The position numbers were made by a program, and so were the translations under genes. Shown piece by piece: positions 44,401 to 54,249 of a stretch of DNA of 64,000 bases (its first letter is position 1; each line of letters begins with the position of its first letter). Source of the DNA: Diplolepis rosae (Eukaryota; Arthropoda; Insecta; Hymenoptera; Diplolepididae); the NCBI GenBank assembly GCA_030998225.1, contig JAPYXD010000700.1:1488001-1552000 (forward strand). Direction: 5' to 3'. The notes beneath the pieces are model-generated. The model saw only the letters and a list, made by a program, of their open reading frames with translations, was not told the origin of the DNA and searched no databases.

Positions 44401-44884
44401 AAAGCTATCGTAAAGTAGCATTATAACTCATGAATGAGGCAAAATAAATATTCAAAATGTTTTTATCCTTATTCTACGTTAAAAATAACGTTAAAAGGTA
44501 ATGGACATATGCAATAATTTTATTTATTAACGCTAAAAATTAAAAAAACATAATACTTGTCATTGAAGGCAGTGCAGTGGTTCACCTTTTGTGGAACGTC
44601 TTCACGGTTAAAGTTGACCATTGGTTGGTGTGATACACAACTATACTTTCATCTCACTGTAACAAATAGTCAATCCTGACGGTGAAGACATGGAAAGTGA
44701 TAAACCACCGCACTGCCTTTAATGACAGGTATTATGTTTTTTTAATTTTTAGCGTTAATAAATAAAATTATTGTATATTTCAATTACCAGTTAACGTTAT
44801 TTTTAACGTAGAATAAGGATAAAAACATTTTGAATATTTATTTTGCCTCATTCATGAGTTATAATGCTACTTTACGATAGCTTT
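44401..44884. mobile_element. Fold-back MITE with long inverted arms
   Basis: The ends AAAGCTATCGTAAAGTAGC and its complement begin arms that stay complementary for most of the element (roughly 200 bp each, centre near 44645). No coding capacity. Direct repeats of TAGCTTTACGA follow to about 44920, then a small hairpin (GTTTACGCTACAGCGTAAAGC). Inserted exactly where the BEL RNase H frame ends. Confidence 0.82.
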
Positions 44885-44949
44885 ACAATAGCTTTACGAT
44901 AGCTTTACGATAGGTTTACGCTACAGCGTAAAGCTAGCGTTCAGCCAGT

Positions 44950-45440
44950 TCGCTAGGGGTGTATTCCCACGTAGGTGCTGTCATTGGCTTCAAAATTGTG
45001 GTTTTCTCTGCTGCAGTAGGGAGTGGTAGTATTTTGTATTATTTTTTACCAACATAGTATTGAGAGGGTAACATTCTGTTGCATGGTGTTTGTGTTCCTC
45101 GTGTCTTAAGGATGTGTGTTTTCTAATTTACATTTTTGAGTGAATACATCTTTATATAACTGTTTCATCTGAGAGCGTAAATTTTGTTCGACGATACAAA
45201 TTTGGAATTAACATATGTAAAAATATCTAAATTGGTTACAGAGATTTTTTATAATTTGCGAAACTTTCAGCTTTTGTTATTTCAAATTACAACAATTTAG
45301 AATGTTCGGTTTTGATAACTACGTAACCGCAAACGGATTCCTTGCTTTTTGCTGGCAGTGCGAACATTATATCTTGGGTGGAAAGAGAGTACATGATTTG
45401 TTTGTTATCAAAATCGTGATCTATTACTTGTAACAAAGTA
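44950..45440 (-). pseudogene. E3: env remnant of the E1 family
   Basis: On the minus strand this matches E1 env twice in order. One block, GGTGTATTCCCACGTAGG to the GGATGTGTGTTTTC stretch, corresponds to E1 at about 2016-2180. The other, around 45325-45425 (CCGCAAACG...), corresponds to E1 at about 2605-2700. Many stops and deletions are present. It lies downstream of E3 pol, the same order as in E1. Confidence 0.7.
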
Positions 45441-45564
45441 TGCTAAACTGTCTTTCCGGAATTGTATCAATTGTTTCAATTATTTGTGACTTTAGGTTAT
45501 GGTCAAATTCCCTAGTTTCTTGATTAGAATTTGAAGAGTCGTAGCTTGATGTACTACTGACATT

Positions 45565-47352
45565 TTAATTTTCTTTTTGTTGAATGAGGGCTTCTTCCTC
45601 GGGGTTGGAATCAGTCATTTTGACTATGTCTTCCATATCACCTTCTATTTTGGGTGATATTAGTTTTGAAGAAATTTTGTCTGGCGGTAACGCCGTTTTA
45701 GCTTTCGGGTTAGTTGAGTAACTTGACTCACTTTCTACATAATTAGGAGTTGGTTTTTCTATCATTCGTTTTGACGTACGTTTTTTATCAGTTAATATGT
45801 TGTTTGTTTCTTCCTTCTTCTTCTGGTTCCTTGTGATGACGTTGTAGAATTGTGTTGGCACTGGCTCCGTAGGATTTCTTGAAAGTGCATCAGCATTAAG
45901 GTTTGATTTCCCAGGTTTATAAATGACTTTATAATCGAATTCAGAGAGTTTGAAACGCCATTTTTGTACTCTGGTATTTAATTTGGCCGTTTTGAACCAT
46001 ACTAAGGGTTGATGGTCTGTAATTATATTGATTTTCTTTCCATAGATATACGAATGAAAAATTTTAACCACATGAATCATCGCCAGAGTTTCTTTTTCAT
46101 AGACTTCATAAGAAAGCTGAGGGTCACGTAAAACTCTTGAGGTATATGCTATAGGGAGGTCTTTGCCAATTTCTCCCTGAGAAAGAATTCCACTAATGGC
46201 ATATTCAGATGCATCAGTTTTAATATTAAAAGGTTTTGAAAAGTCTGGGTACTGCAAAATTGGGGGGTTGCATTTAAATTCGATATCTTTTTGGAGCAGT
46301 TTACTTAGAGGTTTTGTAATCTGAGCAAAGTTTTTAATAAAGCGTCTATAAAATTCAGCTAAGCCTAAAAATTGGCGTATATTTTTGACATTTTTAGGTT
46401 TCGGAAAATCTCTGCCTGCCTCTAGTTTTCTTGGATCTGGACTAACATCTTTTTTATTTAACATATGTTTCAAATAACAAACTTTGTCCTGTAAAAATTC
46501 AAATTTGTCTGGATTCAACTGAAGGTTTGATGCCCGTAGTCTATCCATAATAAGCTTCATTTTTTTATCGTGCTCTTCTAATGAGTCAGCAAATACAACT
46601 ATGTTATCGATAAAAGTAAAGAGAATTTTTCCTTGGAGATTTTTTAAAGTTACGTCGATAAATCGCTCAACTGTCGGAGGGGCGTTTTTCAATCCAAAGG
46701 TCATCCTTACGTACTCATAATGGCCATGTGGGATACTGAAAGCTGTTTTGTGAGCATCGCGTGGCTCCATTAAAATTTGTTGAAATCCTTTTGCTAGGTC
46801 GAGTGTCGTGTAATATTTATAGCCTCCTACTTGATCTATAATTTGTGTAATGCTGGGAAGTGGATAAGCATTACTAATTGTTTTATCATTTAATAACCGG
46901 AAATCCGATACCAAACGCCATTTTTGTTTTCCTGGAGTATCCATTTTTTTGGGTACAGTCCATAGAGGTGAATTGTAAGGTGAACTTGATGGTTTTATTA
47001 TTCCCGAGTCTAACATTTCTTGAACTTGGCGTTCTACTTCTTCTTTAAGTGAAATTGGGAATTTATATTGTTTAACATTGACAAGAAGGTCATCAATAGT
47101 GGGAATTCGATGCTTAACTGTACTGACTGCTTTTAGTTTTTGTCTTTCTTTGTAAAATCGATCTTTGTTAGAAAGAACAAATTTAGTTATGTAAATTTTT
47201 TCATTTTCAGGTCGATTTTCTAGTCTTAATTTATTAATCAGAGCTTCATCATCTTCTGAAAGTGATTTGCTGTTTTCTATTGGAAAGACTACAGGACTAA
47301 ATTTGTCAGGGAAATTTCCTTGGAAGATTGCGTAGGTTTCTTTTATTTCCAT
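45565..47352 (-). CDS. pol: E3 Pol: RT and RNase H (595 aa), RT active site altered
   Basis: An ATG-started open frame is closely related to E1 Pol (same motifs and spacing). Motif A is T-T-L-D-L-A-K-G-F, but the catalytic pair reads F-T-F-I-D-N, so the second Asp is Asn and RT should be inactive. Part of the RT-RNase H linker is missing. RNase H keeps K-T-D-A-S-E-Y-A, Y-E-K-E-T-L-A, I-T-D-H-Q-P-L and N-A-D-A-L-S-R. A polar tail of about 110 residues follows and the frame stops without an integrase; env scraps lie 130 nt downstream. Confidence 0.88.
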   Translation of the reverse strand: MEIKETYAIFQGNFPDKFSPVVFPIENSKSLSEDDEALINKLRLENRPENEKIYITKFVLSNKDRFYKERQKLKAVSTVKHRIPTIDDLLVNVKQYKFPISLKEEVERQVQEMLDSGIIKPSSSPYNSPLWTVPKKMDTPGKQKWRLVSDFRLLNDKTISNAYPLPSITQIIDQVGGYKYYTTLDLAKGFQQILMEPRDAHKTAFSIPHGHYEYVRMTFGLKNAPPTVERFIDVTLKNLQGKILFTFIDNIVVFADSLEEHDKKMKLIMDRLRASNLQLNPDKFEFLQDKVCYLKHMLNKKDVSPDPRKLEAGRDFPKPKNVKNIRQFLGLAEFYRRFIKNFAQITKPLSKLLQKDIEFKCNPPILQYPDFSKPFNIKTDASEYAISGILSQGEIGKDLPIAYTSRVLRDPQLSYEVYEKETLAMIHVVKIFHSYIYGKKINIITDHQPLVWFKTAKLNTRVQKWRFKLSEFDYKVIYKPGKSNLNADALSRNPTEPVPTQFYNVITRNQKKKEETNNILTDKKRTSKRMIEKPTPNYVESESSYSTNPKAKTALPPDKISSKLISPKIEGDMEDIVKMTDSNPEEEALIQQKEN

Positions 47353-48420
47353 GTCAGAATAAGGATTCAGGTCGAGTTCAGATGAAATTTAATTTAAAGT
47401 TTTCTGGAAATTTTCTCTCGTACACCATTCAGATTCTAGTTGTTCCGGGGCAATGGGAATTTCTAATTCTTCAATATTGTCTTAAAAAAATAACTCTTTA
47501 TTCTGCTGGTTGTATGATGAGATGGCTGTTTCTAGACTCCATGATGATTCTGATTTTTGAAGTTTTCCCACAGGGTTTAAATTAGAGTTGTTTCCTTCTT
47601 TTGCTATCGCGTATTGTTGGTTTTCATTCAAAAAAATTTCGTTTCCCAATGCAAATATAGATATTTTATTTTCAGTTCTAATTGATTCGTTTTAGTAATC
47701 AATTATCGCATTAGTTTCTGTTAGATAAGTAGCACCTAAAATTTCTTCACGTGGAATATCGAAATCATCAGGTACCACATGAAATATGGATGTATCTCCG
47801 TGTACTGCGAGCTTAATTGTTCCTATAGTTCGATTTAATTTATCACCTACTCCTTGAAGGAAAACGGTCTTAAAATTATTCATATCACTTTCGTTAGGTA
47901 ACAGGTGGTTTTTGATAATGTTTGCTTCTGAACCTGTGTCAATCATGAATTGTCCCAGACTATTTCAAGGGGGATTGAATACTTCAATGAAAAGCAGATC
48001 TTGTTATTCCGCTTATTCTTGTTTCACTCGAAGGTTCGTTATTCTGTTGATATTTTAGTGATTTTTTACCTAAAATAAGACTATTAGTAAGAAAGTTTAC
48101 TTTTGCTTTTGAATTAGTATAGTTCTCAGAACATAAAATTTCGTCAAAAGGTATAAAAAATTGATCGGGTACGATATGGAATTTCACTGTATGACCCATT
48201 AGGATGAGTTTTATTGTACCGATGCATCCATCGGTACAACGACAGAATCAATTCCTTTGAGAAATACTGTTTCTTCGAAATTGAGTATTTTAAATGGGCT
48301 GATTTTTTTGATTTTTAAAATATTTAACTCTGATCCAGTATCAAGCATTAATTTGCTTGAGTCATTCATTACTGGATGTTTGAATGATATAAATGGAATT
48401 TTTGTTGAGTCTTCTTCTAT
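47353..48420 (-). pseudogene. E3 tandem retropepsin
   Basis: Two protease domains occur in order. The first (48420-48010) has L-M-L-D-T-G-S-E-L-N-I-L-K, with an intact D-T-G, and after a frame change near 48235 ends with I-P-F-D-E-I-L. The second (about 47950-47690) has F-M-I-D-T-G-S-E-A-N-I-I-K and I-P-R-E-E-I-L-G. Stops lie at 47692 and near 47980. The arrangement is the same as in E1, so the duplication predates their split. Confidence 0.82.
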
Positions 48421-49052
48421 ATTGATTGTAATAATTTGCTTTGGAACTCTTCCATTGGTGTCCTTTGATTGGAGTGCTGTTGGTTCTGGTTTCCCGTCCT
48501 CCTTTCTTCGTTATATTTCTTCTTGTAGCATTCTTCTATCCTATGCCCTGATGTTTTACAGTATTCACATTCTTTGTCAGCAGACATCATTCTACACTTT
48601 GTTGCTTCATGTCCCGTACGATCACAAATTTGGCAAGTCAATACTTTATTTAATTCTGTTCGTACAGGCCTTACTGGTTTATTTAATGAAAAACATTTGT
48701 CTGCACTTTGTCCTTGTTTACTATATAATTGGCAAGTAATTCGGACTACAGTTCTATTAAGGAAGCAGTCTTTGGCTGTATGTCCCCTTTTCCTACATAG
48801 TTGGCATTCCTGATTGCTAAAACATTGAGGAGCCATGTGCCCTTGTTTATTACAGAGCTGACACCAAACCTGTTCTAGAATCCTGTTTCTACTGCTTTTA
48901 AAGCATTTTTCTATTGAATGCCCGTTTATTTTGCAATTGAAGCACCAAAGTGGGCTTCTAAAAGTTTCAGTTTCATGCCCATCTCTTTTACATATTTGAC
49001 ACGAAAACTTGCGACGAGTATGCACGATGATATCTTCGGTTTTATCGTTCAC
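48417..49052 (-). CDS. E3 Gag nucleocapsid with seven zinc-knuckle repeats
   Basis: Seven C-x2-C-x4-H-x4-C units follow one another over about 170 residues. Five are intact (for example C-F-N-C-K-I-N-G-H and C-Q-L-C-R-K-R-G-H). The first has lost its last Cys, and the fifth reads C-Q-L-Y-S-K-Q-G-Q with two ligands changed. A basic, Gln/Asn-rich tail follows. Most Gypsy Gags have one to three knuckles, so this is an expansion. The frame is open throughout. Confidence 0.85.
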   Translation of the reverse strand: MNDKTEDIIVHTRRKFSCQICKRDGHETETFRSPLWCFNCKINGHSIEKCFKSSRNRILEQVWCQLCNKQGHMAPQCFSNQECQLCRKRGHTAKDCFLNRTVVRITCQLYSKQGQSADKCFSLNKPVRPVRTELNKVLTCQICDRTGHEATKCRMMSADKECEYCKTSGHRIEECYKKKYNEERRTGNQNQQHSNQRTPMEEFQSKLLQSI

Positions 49053-49390
49053 GGTTCTTCCAAGGTTTCTTTAAACATTACGTTTTCGTTCAATAGTAAT
49101 TTCACTTTTGAACAAGATTATTCACATCCTGTATTTGTTCGTTTCCCAGACGCTGTTCCAATTCAAATTTTAGCCTTCTTTTAAACGATTCAATCATCGT
49201 GTTCTCAACGCTGACACGAAAGTTTGGATCTATTCGTCCCCCATTATCTAAATTATCAACTTCCAAAATCCTAGTTCCTATGTCCCTAATTCTTCTCGCA
49301 AACTTAATTACATTTTCATGGTCGCTCTTCTACCATTGAATTCATTAATCTCGAATTCAATTTTGGAAAGAATTTTTAGAGTTAGAATAG
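49053..49390 (-). pseudogene. E3 Gag capsid end
   Basis: Reads R-R-I-R-D-I-G-T-R-I-L-E, N-G-G-R-I-D-P-N-F and S-F-K-R-R-L-K-F-E-L-E, matching the same place in E1 Gag. It joins the knuckle region with one frame change. The N-terminal part of Gag and the LTR are not found; the element is cut near 49390. Confidence 0.75.
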
Positions 49391-49471
49391 GACCCGCCTA
49401 AATCCACTAACGTTTTAGTACTATTATTGTAATAGGTATAATTATAAATTATTACTATATCAAAAGGATTT

Positions 49472-51250
49472 TCAAATTATGTGTTTTCTTGATTGAATAA
49501 CACGGTTCCAGTGATGTTTCCACTTCTCGAAACAGTCCTGGAACTCACTTTTAGGGATGGCCTTGAGTACGCTCGTCGTATTATTTTCAACCGTCGTTTT
49601 GTCATCGAATCGCTGTCCTTTGAGTTTTGGAAACAGCCAATAGTCACAGGGGGCTATGTCGGGACTGTACGGAGGTTGTCGAAGCAATGCGATACTGTGT
49701 TTACTCAGAAACTGCTGCACAAGATTCAATGAATGCACTGGCGCGTTATCGTTGTGTAGAAGCCAGTCACCCCACACACGCGAGTCATTCCTAAAATCTT
49801 GTTCAAAATTTCCCAAACAGTAGTTTTCGGTATTCCGAGATCATTTTCTAGTTCACGAACAGTTAATCGACGATCACCTTCAATCGCAAGTTGCACTCGC
49901 TCAATATTATCCAATGTTTTTGTCGTTGAAGTCGGCCAGAACGAGAATCACTATCAACAGAAGTGCGGCCTCCTTTGAAACGATTATTCCACGCTTTTAT
50001 TCGTGTTTTGCTCATACCGGGTCTAGAAGTATGAAACCGGAATTTCCCTGTAGATGGTGCTTGCCATCAGTTTAGGGACCGTACGACCGCTTCTGCAGCG
50101 CCATCTTCTCCCTCTAGCAGCTGAGAAAGATTTTCAGTAGACAACAACCCAAGTTCGATATACAAGTGTACTTACTGCAAGCATCAACATGTTGATTTTT
50201 GTGCCTACGAACTACGATTTGCGGACAGCACTGGTTTTTTGTTATCACTTGAAGAAAAATGCTGCAGAATCGCATCGAATGCTTGTCGAAGCTTACGGTG
50301 AACATGCTGTTGGCAAAATACAGTGTTTCGGGTGGTTTAAAAAATTCAAAAGTGGTAATTTTTATGTGAGGAACGAAGATCGTGGAAAACCACCGAAAAA
50401 GTGCGTTTGGTGGGATCAGAAGGGTGTTATTTATTAAGAGCTGCTGAAACCTGGTGAAACTGTTAACACAAATCGCTACCAACAGCAAATGATCAATTTA
50501 AATCGGGCATTACAAGAAAAACGACCGGAATATCGAAGAAGGCAACACAAAGTCATTTTTCTTCACGATAATGCCCCATCACACGCAGCGAAACGGGTCA
50601 AGGAAACGAACGAGACGTTCAGTTGGGAAATACTGGCGCATGCCGCTTATTCTCCAGACTTGGCTCTGTCGGATTCCCATCTGTTCGCATCACTGGGCCA
50701 CGCTCTCGCTGAACAACGCTTCACTTCGTACGAAAATGTACGAGAATGGCTGGATAACTGGTTTGATTTAAAAGACGAACAGTTTTATTGGCGTGGCATT
50801 CATCACCTTCCGGGGAGGTGGGAAAAATGTGTAAATAGAAATGGAGCTACTTTGAATAAAATATTTTTGATCAATTTCATGCAACAGACGTGTAACTTTT
50901 CCAAAAAAATCCCGGTTTCATACTTCTAGACCTGGTACGCTCATTCCCAAAGGCCTTCTGCATCATCTGGATAGTTTCCAAACTCGTTTTACCGAGTTGA
51001 AAACAAAATTTGATGCAAATTCGTTGATCTTGATTTTCAGTCATTTTTAACAATCACAAAATCCGCCGATCTCAAAAATAGCTTTGTAAACAAAGACACG
51101 CTGCGCATGAACTATACGTCCAGCAGATGTCAGCAAGCAACCGATACGTTCTTGAGGCTTTACTGTTGACGTTCATGCTCCGCAGGGGTCGCTCGAACAC
51201 TATGGCGCCGAGATATGAAGGTAGGCCCGATACTTTCCGGACAGACCTCG
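49472..51250 (-). mobile_element. Mariner element (outer), internally deleted, with another mariner inside
   Basis: The right end CGAGGTCTGTCCGGAAAGTA (minus strand, at 51250) is a mariner-type inverted repeat next to a TA. The transposase starts with ATG at 51044, is interrupted by 50017-50935, and ends at 49472. N-terminal helix-turn-helix motifs (R-R-L-T-V-R-E-L-E, I-P-K-T-T-V-W-E-I-L) join directly to W-L-L-H-N-D-N-A-P-V-H, then Y-S-P-D-I-A-P-C-D-Y-W. The first catalytic Asp region is deleted, while the second and third Asp are present. The left inverted repeat is not recognisable. Confidence 0.82.
50017..50935 (+). mobile_element. Mariner element (inner), internally deleted
   Basis: Inverted ends CCGGGTCTAGAAGTATGAAA and the near-complement at 50912-50935 are flanked by TA at 50015-50016 and 50936-50937. 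Removing it restores the outer transposase frame. The transposase parts are L-K-K-N-A-A-E-S-H-R-M-L (50220-50440), then, after a deletion, W-W-D-Q-K-G-V-I-Y, F-L-H-D-N-A-P-S-H, Y-S-P-D-L-A-L-S-D and L-P-G-R-W-E-K-C-V. One stop lies between. The first catalytic Asp is lost with the deletion. Confidence 0.88.
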
Positions 51251-51263
51251 TATATATATATAT

Positions 51264-52243
51264 GGGTCATTTCATGGGAGATTTACAGTCAACATTTTTT
51301 TTTGACGAAATATTTTTTTGCCTTCTTGCTTCGAGAATAATCGACACATTTTTTTTCAATGTGATACTTGAAAATTTCGAGATATAATTTTTTTAAGTTT
51401 GGCACTCGGGAAAATTTTTTTTTTTGACAGCTCACTGTAAAAGCAGTTTTGAATATAAAATGTAACCCTTGCACTTGAAATGCGCGACAGAGTACAAGCT
51501 TTCAAAAAAGTCATAGCATACATTACGTTGTTTTTATTGTAATAACAATATAGTACATTTTTATAAATAATTGAATTTTTTTTTAATTTGGAACTAATTT
51601 TTTTCCGATTTTTTTGTTTCTAAATTTTTGTTGAAGTTTTTTTAATATGCAGGCAAAATTTTGGAATGGGAAAATGAAATCTGTCCCACCCATTGCAGCG
51701 GTTCACTGCCACACGTGCTTCGATTCCGAGCATGCCTAAACAAGCTTAAGCGTAGTTGTGGCGTGCGAGCTCGCTCGTTGCAACGCGCGGGACAGATTTT
51801 ATAAATTAATTACACATATAGTTTTCATTTTTCCATTCCAAAATTTTGCCTGCATATTGAAAAAACCTCAACAAAAATATGGAAACAAAAAAATCGGAAA
51901 AAAATTAGTTCTAAATTTTAAAAAATTTAATTGTTTATAAAAATGTACTATATTGTTATTACAAAAAAAAAGAACGAAATGTGCGCTATAACTTTTTTGA
52001 AAGCTTGTACTCTTTCGCGCATTTCTAGTGCAAGGGTTACATTTTATATTCAAAACTGCTTTTACAGTGAGCTGTTAGAAAAAAAAAATTTTCCCGAATG
52101 CCAAAACTTAAAAAAATTATATCTTGAAATTTTCAAGTATCACATTGAATAAAAAACGTGTCGATTATTTTCGAAGTAAGAAGGCAAAAAAAATATTGCG
52201 TCGAAAAAAAAAATTTTACTGTAAATCTCCTATGAAATGACCC
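51264..52243. repeat. 980-bp near-complete inverted repeat
   Basis: The left arm (51264 to about 51700) and right arm (about 51790 to 52243) are complementary almost throughout, beginning GGGTCATTTCATGGGAGATT and ending with its near-complement. The 90-bp loop is GC-richer and holds GAGCTCGC. TA repeats flank both ends. No coding signal; small open frames occur only because of symmetry. Confidence 0.88.
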
Positions 52244-53030
52244 ATATATATATTATTTTTTTTCCTATGAATTGTAAATCAGCATTTTTCTTCCGTACAA
52301 AATACTTTTCTAACGTTATGCGTGATCTACTTGTGTTTCTCGCCGTAAAATAACCGGTTTTTTAATATAAACTCATTATTTCAAATAAACTTGAGTGATT
52401 TACAGCATTGGTTTTTATACAAGTAGGTCTAGAAATTCTTTATTAATAAAACATATGAGTAAATCTTCTCTATTAGACAATGTTAAAAAGTAATATTAAT
52501 TTATAATAAATTCTTGAGATTTCTACATTCTTATAATTTTCCTAAGTATTTCCTAATATTATTTTCTAAGTAGAGAAATACATTTTTCTTTATTTGTATT
52601 TGCTTGGGCGTGGTACCGGCGCAGGCCCTTTTTGGCCGTTAGTCTAAGCTATTTATGATATTTCCGGAAATGGCCAAATAACTAAGCTGCATAGTATTTG
52701 TATATGTTTGGAGTCGTATGCATTTATCTCTTAGAGAATGGTAAATAGATATATTTAAAAAGGAATACGATTGTGGTTAGTATATTTAGGTTAAAATATT
52801 AAAGTACGAAGTTTATTATTACGTTTACTGATTTTTAAGCAAAGTTTAAGTATTTATATTGACGCAGCTGCACATTTATCTTAAAGGGTTTTCTATTCTA
52901 TATAATATCTAAAGTGGATATTGCATTTCTAAAATGCTTTACAATCGTATTACCATGAATTTCAAAGAAAGTATAAAATAAAGATATTAATTTTTAAAAT
53001 TACAGGAATTGCAAAATAAAATAAAATTTA
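52244..53030. other. AT-rich stretch without a gene
   Basis: Nothing recognisable except a short GC-rich island near 52610-52650. Confidence 0.6.
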
Positions 53031-53039
53031 GCATCAGGT

Positions 53040-53150
53040 AAGGACGTAGGACGTTACATAACAACAATTATTTTTTACAAAATAGAAATAACAATTATAG
53101 AAACAATAGTAATAATTTTTTACAACAAAGATACAACAATAAGAATAATT
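53040..53150 (+). pseudogene. E4: Asn-rich Gag tail
   Basis: One frame reads a run dominated by Asn with Tyr, Phe, Gln and Arg (N-N-N-Y-F-L-Q-N-R-N-N-N-Y-R), the same character as the Gag tail at 26230-26310. It stops where the tRNA-like repeats begin. Confidence 0.45.
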
Positions 53151-53346
53151 ATGAACTATATACAAATTTTTCTAAATCATGTCAGTCGATTATGTTGATA
53201 ATTAGAAGAGTGTATCATTCACCATGATAATCGAACTCTACCATATCGACCCTATAAACCTGTGATTCAGAATTAACGCTATTAAGGACCAGATGGAATT
53301 TTCAATATATATTTGAACAATTTTTTCTGTGGAAAAAGGAACGCTT

Positions 53347-53419
53347 TCACTCCGCTGGGTATCGAGCCCAGGACCTTTCGATTGCCGGTGGAATGCTCTA
53401 TCATCTGAGCTACGGAGGT
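53347..53419 (-). tRNA. tRNA-like sequence (copy 1), probably a pseudogene
   Basis: Can be folded as a tRNA: A-box region TAGCTCAGATGATAGAGC, a 5-bp anticodon stem with one mismatch, loop CCGGCAA (anticodon GGC), and T-arm CTGGGCTCGATACCCAG. The first two acceptor pairs do not match and position 33 is C instead of T, so a working tRNA-Ala is unlikely. Confidence 0.55.
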
Positions 53420-53869
53420 TCCACAAAACTTTTCTCGCAGAATCTATTTACGCCAATTTGGCCACGGATATATCATGAACTATATACAAATTTTTCTAAA
53501 TCATTTCAGTCGATTATGTCGATAATTAGAAGAGTGTATCATTCACCATGATAACCGAACTCTACCATATCGACCCTATCAACCTGTGATTTAGAATTAA
53601 CGTCATTTAAGACCGGATGGAATTTTCAATATATATTTGAGCAATTTTTTCTGTGAAAAAAGGAACGCTTCCTCTGACACTCACACTCACTCACAGGTTG
53701 ATAGGGTCGATATGGTAGATATGGTAGAGTTCGATTATCACGGTGAATGATATACTCTTCTAATTATCGACAAAATCGCCTGAAGTGATTTAGAAAAATT
53801 TGTATATAGTTCAAAATATATCCGTGGCCAAATTGGCGTAAATAGATTCTGTGAGAAAAGTTTTGTGGA

Positions 53870-53942
53870 ACCTCTGTAGCTCAGATGATAGAGCATTCGA
53901 CCGGCAATCGAAAGGTCCTGGGCTTGATACCCAGCGGAGTGG
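53870..53942 (+). tRNA. tRNA-like sequence (copy 2), probably a pseudogene
   Basis: Same fold as copy 1 with a perfect anticodon stem TTCGA/TCGAA around CCGGCAA. A T6 run follows 10 nt downstream (53951-53956) and could end a Pol III transcript. A longer outer stem GGAAC/GTTCC encloses the whole structure. Confidence 0.55.
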
Positions 53943-54192
53943 AAGCGTTCCTTTTTTCACAGAAAAAATTGTTCAAATATATATTGAAAATTCCATCTGG
54001 TCCTTAATGACGTTAATTCTGAATCACAGGTTGATAGGGTCGATATGGTAGAGTTCGGTTATCATGGTGAATGATACACTCTTCTAATTATCGACATAAT
54101 CGACTGAAATGATTTAGAAAAATTTGTATATAGTTCATGATATATCCGTGGCAAATTGGCGTAAATAGATTCTGTGAGAAAAGTTTTGTGGA

Positions 54193-54247
54193 ACCTCCGT
54201 CGCTCAGATGATAGAACATTCCACCGGCAATCGAAAGGTCCTGGGCT
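54193..54247 (+). tRNA. tRNA-like sequence (copy 3), truncated
   Basis: Matches copies 1 and 2 up to the T-stem GTCCTGGGCT and is cut there by E4 sequence. The A-box reads TCGCTCAG, so it is also mutated. Confidence 0.5.
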
Positions 54248-54249
54248 AT

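Larger units (their letters stand above)
53150..54247. repeat. Cluster of about 330-bp tRNA-containing repeats in opposite orientations
   Basis: Two units in minus orientation (53150-53475 complete, 53476-53670 partial) meet units in plus orientation (53695-53810 partial, 53811-54130 complete, 54131-54247 truncated). Each full unit has a tRNA-like core, a T6 run just after it, and an AT-rich tail ending in ATACAAATTTTTCTAAATCA or its complement. The cluster lies between the gag tail and pol of E4. Confidence 0.82.

Noticed and set aside
51289..52152. Several small frames on both strands between 51127 and 52152
   Set aside because: They mirror one another across the inverted repeat and are AT-rich chance frames.
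53870..53942. Functional tRNA-Ala gene
   Set aside because: The first two acceptor pairs mismatch, position 33 is not T, and the sequence is part of a dispersed repeat; kept only as tRNA-like.
53851..54051. 66-codon frame matching one at 53238-53426
   Set aside because: It is read through the tRNA-like repeat and recurs only because the repeat recurs.
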